A stretch of 18,822 nucleotides of DNA from NCBI GenBank assembly GCA_047623825.1, contig JBLHOS010000061.1, positions 1 to 18,822 on the forward strand, written 5' to 3'. A program made the position numbers and the translations under genes. Numbering within the stretch: position 1 is the first letter of the stretch; every line of letters starts with the position of its first letter. The notes below the pieces were generated by a model. That model was given only the letters and a program-made list of their open reading frames with translations, was not told the DNA's origin and made no database searches. The stretch is from JBLHOS01 sp047623825 (GTDB lineage Bacteria; Pseudomonadota; Alphaproteobacteria; Rhodobacterales; Rhodobacteraceae). Below, one piece after another: positions 13,958 to 18,822 of this stretch.

Positions 13958-15079
13958 CTATTGGATGAACGGGACTGGATCGATCGCTTCGAACCCGCGA
14001 CGCACCTCAAAATGCAGGAACGACGGGTCACCTTGGCCAACGCTGGCCACGGTCTGGCCGCGCGAAATGCGATCGCCGCGCGCCACCTGAATATCTTGGA
14101 TGCCGGCGTAGACCGTCAATAGGTTGTCGGGGTGGCGCAGCACCAGGATCGGCACCTGATCGGTATCTTGGGTAATGGCTGCAACCTCACCGTCGGCTGC
14201 GGCGCGCACGGCTTCGCCTGCGGCTGCGGCAATATCAATTCCCTCATTTCGGCTTGAAAACGTGCGAATGATGTCGCCAGAGACAGGGCGTTGCATCCGG
14301 CTTGCGGCGGTAGGCGTTGACGAAACTGGCGCTGCGGGCGTGGGGGTCGTATTCTGCGGACTTGGCAAGACCGCAGTTTCAATCGGTTCTGGCAATGGAT
14401 CAGATGCAGATGGTGGTACCGGAGTGGTCGAGTTGCCGGGCAAACCGCTGTTCTGCAATGGTTCGGCATCCTCCAGCACCAGCGGGATCAACAAAAACTG
14501 CCCTTCGCGTACGGTCAGATCTGGGCCGAGGCCGTTCCAATCAGCCAGCGAGCGGACGGAAATGCTATAGAGCCTCGAGATTGAATAGGCAGTCTCACCC
14601 CGGGCGACGCGGTGGCGCACCGGTTCTGCCCCATCTTGGACCTCAAGCGTAGTGGTTGTGATCGATGTGTTGCTGGGCCCCGCCCGATCAATCGCGGCAG
14701 AGGCAATCGACGCGATGTCGTTTGTTCCTGTTGTGCCGAAAAATTGTGGTGTGACGCGGCGCGGCAAGGCTAATACCTCCTCAGCGCGCAAGCTGTCTGC
14801 GGGGCTGCGACCGTTAAAGCTGGCCAGTTCCTCAACCGGGATGCCGACCCGTGTTGCCACATCAGCCACTGTGTCGCCGCGTTGGGCCAGAACCACCTGA
14901 TAGGTCGGATAGGTGATCAACCCATTGGCGTCGGGTTCCGGCCGAGGTGCGGTTTGAGCAGCCGTAGTGGCGTTTGAAATTCCATTGGCGCGCCAATCCA
15001 GATCCCAGGTTCCTGTATCACCTACGCAGGCTGCCAAAAACGGAAGAAGGGCAATCGTCGCAATAAATTTGCGGGACAT
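13958..15079 (-). CDS. NlpD-like lipoprotein: two LysM domains and a degenerate M23 (LytM) domain
   Basis: The 373-residue protein starts with a lipoprotein signal, MSRKFIATIALLPFLAAC (lipid-bearing Cys18). LysM domains lie at about 61-107 (YQVVLAQRGDTVADVA onwards) and 155-199 (HRVARGETAYSISRLY onwards) and should bind peptidoglycan. A Pro/Thr/Ser-rich linker leads to an M23 domain at 264-373. Two of the usual zinc ligands are changed: the first His of HxxxD is Asn278 (Asp282 kept), and HxH reads Phe354-Leu-His356. The YxHL tyrosine site reads YAGI. It is therefore probably not a peptidase but an amidase activator of the NlpD/EnvC type acting in cell separation at the envelope. The surE-pcm-nlpD order supports this. 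The Shine-Dalgarno is weak (GAGG, about 12 bp upstream). Confidence 0.88.
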   Translation of the reverse strand: MSRKFIATIALLPFLAACVGDTGTWDLDWRANGISNATTAAQTAPRPEPDANGLITYPTYQVVLAQRGDTVADVATRVGIPVEELASFNGRSPADSLRAEEVLALPRRVTPQFFGTTGTNDIASIASAAIDRAGPSNTSITTTTLEVQDGAEPVRHRVARGETAYSISRLYSISVRSLADWNGLGPDLTVREGQFLLIPLVLEDAEPLQNSGLPGNSTTPVPPSASDPLPEPIETAVLPSPQNTTPTPAAPVSSTPTAASRMQRPVSGDIIRTFSSRNEGIDIAAAAGEAVRAAADGEVAAITQDTDQVPILVLRHPDNLLTVYAGIQDIQVARGDRISRGQTVASVGQGDPSFLHFEVRRGFEAIDPVPFIQ

Positions 15080-15126
15080 AGGCTCTGATCCTCAAAACAT
15101 TAAATACTGCGGGGGCGCCCCTTACC

Positions 15127-15185
15127 GGGGTCAAAACGCACGATTGCATATAGGATATACCGAAATGGCGTGCGTTTTCCACCCC
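15127..15185. repeat. Long imperfect inverted repeat between pcm and the NlpD-like gene
   Basis: AAAACGCACG (15133-15142) pairs perfectly with CGTGCGTTTT (15169-15178). The pairing extends outward after a small bulge by GGGGT (15127-15131) and ACCCC (15181-15185), giving 15 bp. The 26-bp centre is A/T-rich (TATA-like in both directions). It lies 48-106 bp before the NlpD-like start. It could be an operator, an RNA hairpin in the leader or a terminator relic; there is no U-run after it in the direction of transcription. Confidence 0.65.
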
Positions 15186-15202
15186 TCAGTGTCCTTCGTA
15201 CG

Positions 15203-15844
15203 CTAGTCTTGTGCGATCCCTTCGACCAGGGGGACAAAGCGGACTGGCAATAGCTCCTCGTAGTGCAGGCCATCGGCACGTCGGGTCACCTTTATCAGGC
15301 TTTGAACCGCATCTGATTGACCCACTGGAACCACCATTATCCCGCCCTCTTTGAGTTGGGCCAATAGTGGACCGGGCGGATCCTCGGCGGCGGCCGTAAC
15401 AAGGATCCGGTCAAACGGCGCTTGGTCAGGTAGACCATAGCAGCCGTCAGCGGTGATCACGGTAACGTTGGGCAGGCCCAATTTGTGAAAAGTCGTCTCA
15501 GCATCGCGGGTCAGGCGGCGAAACCGATCAACTGTATAGACGCGGCGGGCAAGCTGGCTAAGAATTGCAGCTTGGTAGCCAGAGCCTGTGCCGACCTCAA
15601 GAACCTTGTCGCGCGGTGACACATCCAGTGCTTGGGTCATGAGACCCACAACTGAGGGTTGGCTGATCGTCTGCCCGCATGAGATTGGCAGCGGCATGTC
15701 GTCATAGGCGCGCGCTGCGAATACACCGCGCACGAACGTTCCGCGATCGATCTTCTCCATGGCACCCAGAACACGCGGATCTGTCACGCCTTTGGAGCGG
15801 AGCGCATAAAGAAACTGCATTTTCTGTTCGGCGTCGTTGATCAT
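15203..15844 (-). CDS. pcm: Protein-L-isoaspartate O-methyltransferase
   Basis: The 213-residue protein has the PIMT core: MPLPISCGQTISQPSVVGLM (50-69, with the family's GQTISQP), the SAM-binding loop VLEVGTGSGYQAAIL (81-95), and APFDRILVTAAAEDPP with the proline after the acidic post-motif. It methylates L-isoaspartyl residues in aged proteins with S-adenosylmethionine and starts their repair in the cytoplasm. Its ATG overlaps the surE stop by 4 bp, so the two are translated together, as their common pairing in bacteria would suggest. The length is normal for the family. An inverted repeat separates it from the NlpD-like gene downstream. Confidence 0.96.
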   Translation of the reverse strand: MINDAEQKMQFLYALRSKGVTDPRVLGAMEKIDRGTFVRGVFAARAYDDMPLPISCGQTISQPSVVGLMTQALDVSPRDKVLEVGTGSGYQAAILSQLARRVYTVDRFRRLTRDAETTFHKLGLPNVTVITADGCYGLPDQAPFDRILVTAAAEDPPGPLLAQLKEGGIMVVPVGQSDAVQSLIKVTRRADGLHYEELLPVRFVPLVEGIAQD

Positions 15845-16626
15845 TCAAGGCGGGCCTTCAGATCGGCCAATGTGTCATAAGCAGTCAAATCGGCGCGCAT
15901 TGGCGTGACGGAGATGTAGCCCTCCAAGTTGGCGTGCGCATCACTGCCGGGGGCGGTTGGGCGGTCTTGAGGACCACCTTGCACCCACAGGAAGCGGCGG
16001 CCGTTAGGGGAGACTTGGGGCGTGACGCCAAAGGTCACATCCTTGCGGAACCCTTGTGAAGTAACGCGCGTGCCTTTGACGTCTGCTGCCAGAACCGGCG
16101 GGAAATTCACATTATAAAACAGCCGGTAATCGGCGCCGTCCCAAGGGGCCTTATCCAACAGTGACCGAATAGTAGCGGCACCGTGAACCACGGCGGCGTC
16201 AAACGGATCATCGACTGTTGCATTTGCCGGCCCGTAGAATTGCGATAAGGCGATTGCTGGCAGACCCTGCAATGCGGCCTCCATCGCACCACCGATCGTG
16301 CCGGAATAGAGCACGTTTTCAGCAGCGTTATTACCGCGGTTCACGCCTGACAGGACCAAATCAATCTGTTGGCCTTTCAGCACGTCATGCACACCGGCCA
16401 ACACGCAATCTGCGGGCGATCCTTCGGCGGCGAACCTACGCGGGCTAAGCTCTGCAATCATTGTGGGGTGAGTGTAGGAAATGCAGTGCCCGACGCCCGA
16501 TTGCTCAAAGGCGGGGGCGACCGTCCAGACTTCACCAGTTGGGCCTGCGATCTCAGTCGCAATTGCAGTCAGAACCTTCAGGCCAGGCGCATTGATGCCG
16601 TCGTCATTCGTGATCAGGATGCGCAT
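15841..16626 (-). CDS. surE: 5'/3'-nucleotidase SurE (acid phosphatase)
   Basis: The 261-residue protein begins MRILITNDDGINAPGL, the metal-binding Asp-Asp of SurE. It continues with APAFEQSGVGHCIS (catalytic Ser43 region), SGVNRGNN (93-100), YSGTIGGAMEA and LPAIALSQ. SurE is a divalent-metal nucleotidase acting on nucleoside monophosphates and short polyphosphates, linked to stress survival. ATG 16626 is the family start. The frame is open back to 17028, but that part lies inside the TspO-like gene and has no family character. A Shine-Dalgarno-like AAGG lies 7-10 bp upstream. It overlaps pcm downstream by 4 bp and lies 83 bp after the TspO-like gene. Confidence 0.96.
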   Translation of the reverse strand: MRILITNDDGINAPGLKVLTAIATEIAGPTGEVWTVAPAFEQSGVGHCISYTHPTMIAELSPRRFAAEGSPADCVLAGVHDVLKGQQIDLVLSGVNRGNNAAENVLYSGTIGGAMEAALQGLPAIALSQFYGPANATVDDPFDAAVVHGAATIRSLLDKAPWDGADYRLFYNVNFPPVLAADVKGTRVTSQGFRKDVTFGVTPQVSPNGRRFLWVQGGPQDRPTAPGSDAHANLEGYISVTPMRADLTAYDTLADLKARLE

Positions 16627-16709
16627 ATTAAGGCCTTTTCTGGGGCAGGTGTCGTATTCTGTTAGCTGAGGGGGGCTGGTCGGTAAAGAGGGCTGCGATT
16701 TTGCGCGGC

Positions 16710-17402
16710 TCAGCCTCGCAATTGACGCAGCCACTGCGCGCCAAATGCCACCATTCCACCTGCGGTGACCCCCGCAAACAACACGTTGCCAGAGGCGTTT
16801 TCGACGATGATCCCCAAAAGGGCCCAAAGAAATGCGATGCCGTAGCTGGGGGTGCGTAGGCGCGATTGAACAGCACTGGCAAAAATCAATGCAGCGATCA
16901 GACCGATCCAGCTGCCGGTTGCGGCATCCAGCCAGCCTAGACTGCCGATCATCACAGTTGTCAGCGCGACAAAGCTTGCCGCACTCAACCAGCCTGCATA
17001 AAGCCCCAAGGGCACTGCCAAATACCATGCGTCCGCGGCTGGGGCCTTGAACAACGCCCAGAGTGCGGTGATCAGCATCACAATGATCAGCACGGTTGCC
17101 GGAATAGGCGCGCTAAGTGCGACTGCGATCCAGCTGGCCCCGATTGCCAAGCTGATGAACAATGGCCAGCGGCCTGCATCCCAACCCGGATCGGTATCGC
17201 GTTTTACCAATCCAAACCCGGCGCTGACCAACAACCAAGCGTAGATTATTCCCCAGATTGCAAAAGCATAGCCTGCGGGTTGGATCGCAGGATTACCAAC
17301 CGGATAGGTCAGCTGATCGGGGGCAAAACCGGCAAAGCCGGGCGTCAGGAACGGCGCGATGACAAATAATGTAGTCGCGCTCAGCACCAAGATTGCCTTC
17401 AT
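16710..17402 (-). CDS. Multi-pass membrane protein, TspO/MBR-like
   Basis: The 230-residue protein is almost wholly hydrophobic, with about seven membrane helices by eye. The second helix region PAGYAFAIWGIIYAWLLV, preceded by NPAIQ, matches the characteristic opening of long TspO/MBR-like (tryptophan-rich sensory) proteins, and there is a late W-x-x-x-G-I-I. TspO proteins bind porphyrins or sterol-like ligands and in Rhodobacter tune photosynthesis genes; whether this divergent longer form does so is unknown. I chose ATG 17402, next to the first hydrophobic helix. A TTG at 17444, overlapping the serS stop by 8 bp, would add 14 polar residues (SDIPKISGGGDAK) and cannot be excluded. It sits between serS and surE on the same strand, probably one transcript. 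Confidence 0.7.
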   Translation of the reverse strand: MKAILVLSATTLFVIAPFLTPGFAGFAPDQLTYPVGNPAIQPAGYAFAIWGIIYAWLLVSAGFGLVKRDTDPGWDAGRWPLFISLAIGASWIAVALSAPIPATVLIIVMLITALWALFKAPAADAWYLAVPLGLYAGWLSAASFVALTTVMIGSLGWLDAATGSWIGLIAALIFASAVQSRLRTPSYGIAFLWALLGIIVENASGNVLFAGVTAGGMVAFGAQWLRQLRG

Positions 17403-17436
17403 CTTGGCGTCGCCGCCGCCGCTGATTTTGGGAATA

Positions 17437-18729
17437 TCAGACAAGGGCGCCCCCGGTATCCAAGGTTAGTTTGCCGCCAAGATAGGGCAGCAACGCCTTG
17501 GGCAAAATAACCGATCCGTCGGCCTGTTGCCCGTTTTCCAAAACTGCGATCAGCGTCCGGCCGACCGCCAGGCCAGAGCCATTCAGCGTGTGCACAAACT
17601 CAGGCTTGCCGCCGCCAGCTGGGCGGAACCGCGCGTTCATCCGGCGGGCCTGAAACTCACCCGCGACCGAGACAGAGCTGACCTCCCGGTATTGATCTTG
17701 TCCGGGCAGCCAGACTTCCAGATCATGGGTCTTGATCATGCCAAAGCCCAGATCACCTGTACACAGAACGACAGTTCTATAAGGCAATTCAAGGGCTTCA
17801 AGGATGCCCTCGGCGCATTTTGTCATCCGCTCATGCTCCGCCATCGAGTGATCGGGATGCGTGATCGACACCATCTCAACCTTCTCAAACTGGTGTTGGC
17901 GCAGCATGCCGGCGGTGTCGCGACCGGCGGAACCTGCTTCGGAGCGGAAACATAGCGAATGGGCGGTGTAGCGGCGGGGCAGATAGCTGTCCTCAACGAT
18001 CACATCGTTGACGATATTGGTCAGCGTCACCTCGGACGTTGGGATCAGCCAGAAGCCATCTTTGGTCTGATAGCTGTCCTCACCGAATTTTGGCAGCTGA
18101 CCGGTGCCGTACATCATTTCTTCGCGCACAAGGACGGGCGCATTGACCTCTGTCAGGCCATTTTCGGTGATGTGGGTATCAAGCATAAATTGGGCCAAGG
18201 CGCGGTGAATACGGGCAATTGCGCCGCTGAGCACGACAAAGCGCGCGCCTGACAGCTTGGCACCGGTTTCAAAATCCATACCAGATTTGACGCCGGGCAG
18301 GGCGTAATGCTCCAACGGGGCGAAATTGAGCGTGCGGGGCGTGCCCCAGCGATGGATCTCGATGTTGTCATCTTCGCTGGCACCGTCTGGCACGCCGGCG
18401 TGGGGGATATTTGGCAGACCCATCAGCATGTCGCGCAGGGCGGCGTCGGTGATCTTGGCCTGCTCCTCCAGCTGTGCGATTTCTTGTTTTTTATCCGAGA
18501 CTAAGGCGCGCAGGCGTTCAAATTCGACCTCATCACCAGCGGCCTTGGCGCGGCCCACATCCTTGGAGGCTGCGTTACGATCTGCCTGTGCCGCCTCAGC
18601 GGCTGAGATGCAGGTGCGGCGCGTCTCATCAAGGGCCAGAATGGCGGGCGATTGCGCGGACAGGCCCCGACGGGCCAGCCCTGCGTCAAACGCGGTTGGG
18701 TTGTCGCGGATGGTGCGAATATCGTGCAT
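17437..18729 (-). CDS. serS: Seryl-tRNA synthetase
   Basis: The protein has the normal 430 residues. Residues 1-105 form the N-terminal helical hairpin (coiled coil) that grips the long variable arm of tRNA-Ser. The class II catalytic core follows: TSEV (231-234), motif 2 CFRSEAGSAGRDTAGMLRQH (260-279) with the catalytic Arg pair region, FEKVEM, and motif 3 NGSGLAVGRTLIAVLEN (383-399). It charges tRNA-Ser (and tRNA-Sec if present) with serine. The start ATG 18729 follows GGGAGAGG at a suitable distance. It begins the minus-strand run toward the TspO-like gene, surE, pcm and the NlpD-like gene. Confidence 0.97.
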   Translation of the reverse strand: MHDIRTIRDNPTAFDAGLARRGLSAQSPAILALDETRRTCISAAEAAQADRNAASKDVGRAKAAGDEVEFERLRALVSDKKQEIAQLEEQAKITDAALRDMLMGLPNIPHAGVPDGASEDDNIEIHRWGTPRTLNFAPLEHYALPGVKSGMDFETGAKLSGARFVVLSGAIARIHRALAQFMLDTHITENGLTEVNAPVLVREEMMYGTGQLPKFGEDSYQTKDGFWLIPTSEVTLTNIVNDVIVEDSYLPRRYTAHSLCFRSEAGSAGRDTAGMLRQHQFEKVEMVSITHPDHSMAEHERMTKCAEGILEALELPYRTVVLCTGDLGFGMIKTHDLEVWLPGQDQYREVSSVSVAGEFQARRMNARFRPAGGGKPEFVHTLNGSGLAVGRTLIAVLENGQQADGSVILPKALLPYLGGKLTLDTGGALV

Positions 18730-18822
18730 CGAACAGGCCTCTCCCGGGTAAAACTCTGCCCAGCATATGCCCGATTGTTAGATGAGATTGAAGGCAAAAG
18801 TGGCCAGCACATCCGATCCACA
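18730..18822. other. Upstream region of serS to the window edge
   Basis: This 93-bp stretch should hold the serS ribosome site (GGGAGAGG on the minus strand near 18738-18746) and its promoter. I could not identify convincing -35 and -10 boxes, and saw no T-box or other leader structure within the part visible. Confidence 0.4.

Noticed and set aside
16627..17028. 134-residue N-terminal extension of SurE
   Set aside because: SurE proteins begin at MRILITNDDG; the extension overlaps the TspO-like gene in another frame.

Overview
The window reads as a chromosomal segment of an alphaproteobacterium of the Roseobacter group (Rhodobacteraceae). The supports are moderate GC, the families present (RNase J, Hint_2-type protein, AlkC-like glycosylase, tatABC, and a serS / surE / pcm / LysM-M23 block) and the style of the proteins. 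I cannot name the genus. Nearly all of it is ordinary, densely packed housekeeping sequence. I see no phage, IS element, CRISPR array, tRNA or rRNA.

Layout. 1-618 (+) is the 3' end of an RNase J gene, closed by a strong hairpin terminator shared with the convergent DEAD-box RNA helicase (681-2327, -). A minus-strand run follows upstream of the helicase: a conserved hypothetical (2478-3212), a small exported, lipoprotein-like protein (3243-3725) and prfC (3760-5367), spaced about 30 bp apart. A 333-bp gap holds a candidate prfC promoter and one doubtful small ORF. A Hint-domain protein (5701-6711, -) is divergent from an SDR oxidoreductase and an AlkC-like DNA glycosylase (6828-8728, +, ATGA overlap).

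8729-10228 has no intact gene but is not empty. Translating the remnants shows a broken copC-copD pair on the minus strand (about 8755-9600) and, divergent from it, a broken ArsM/AS3MT-like methyltransferase on the plus strand (9603-10143). The methyltransferase carries an 8-bp tandem-repeat expansion that shifts the frame, and it has lost its SAM-binding core. I read this as a decayed copper/arsenic handling locus, and it is the most notable feature of the window.

Next come an ABC-transporter ATPase without partners (10229-11305, +), then tatA-tatB-tatC and a DUF815-type ATPase (11427-13956, +; the last three genes overlap by 4 bp). A terminator hairpin sits inside the last codons of the ATPase gene, 1 bp from the convergent stop. 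On the minus strand, serS (17437-18729), a TspO/MBR-like membrane protein, surE, pcm and a LysM/degenerate-M23 lipoprotein (NlpD-like) run leftwards. The surE-pcm-nlpD order is the same as in enterobacteria. A long imperfect inverted repeat (15127-15185) lies between pcm and the nlpD-like gene.

I found no clearly new multi-gene system. The points worth a second look are the decayed metal locus, the atypical active sites (Hint Cys to Ser; SDR Tyr/Lys to Ser/Arg; M23 metal ligands lost), the in-gene terminator, the inverted repeat and a possibly leaderless prfC.
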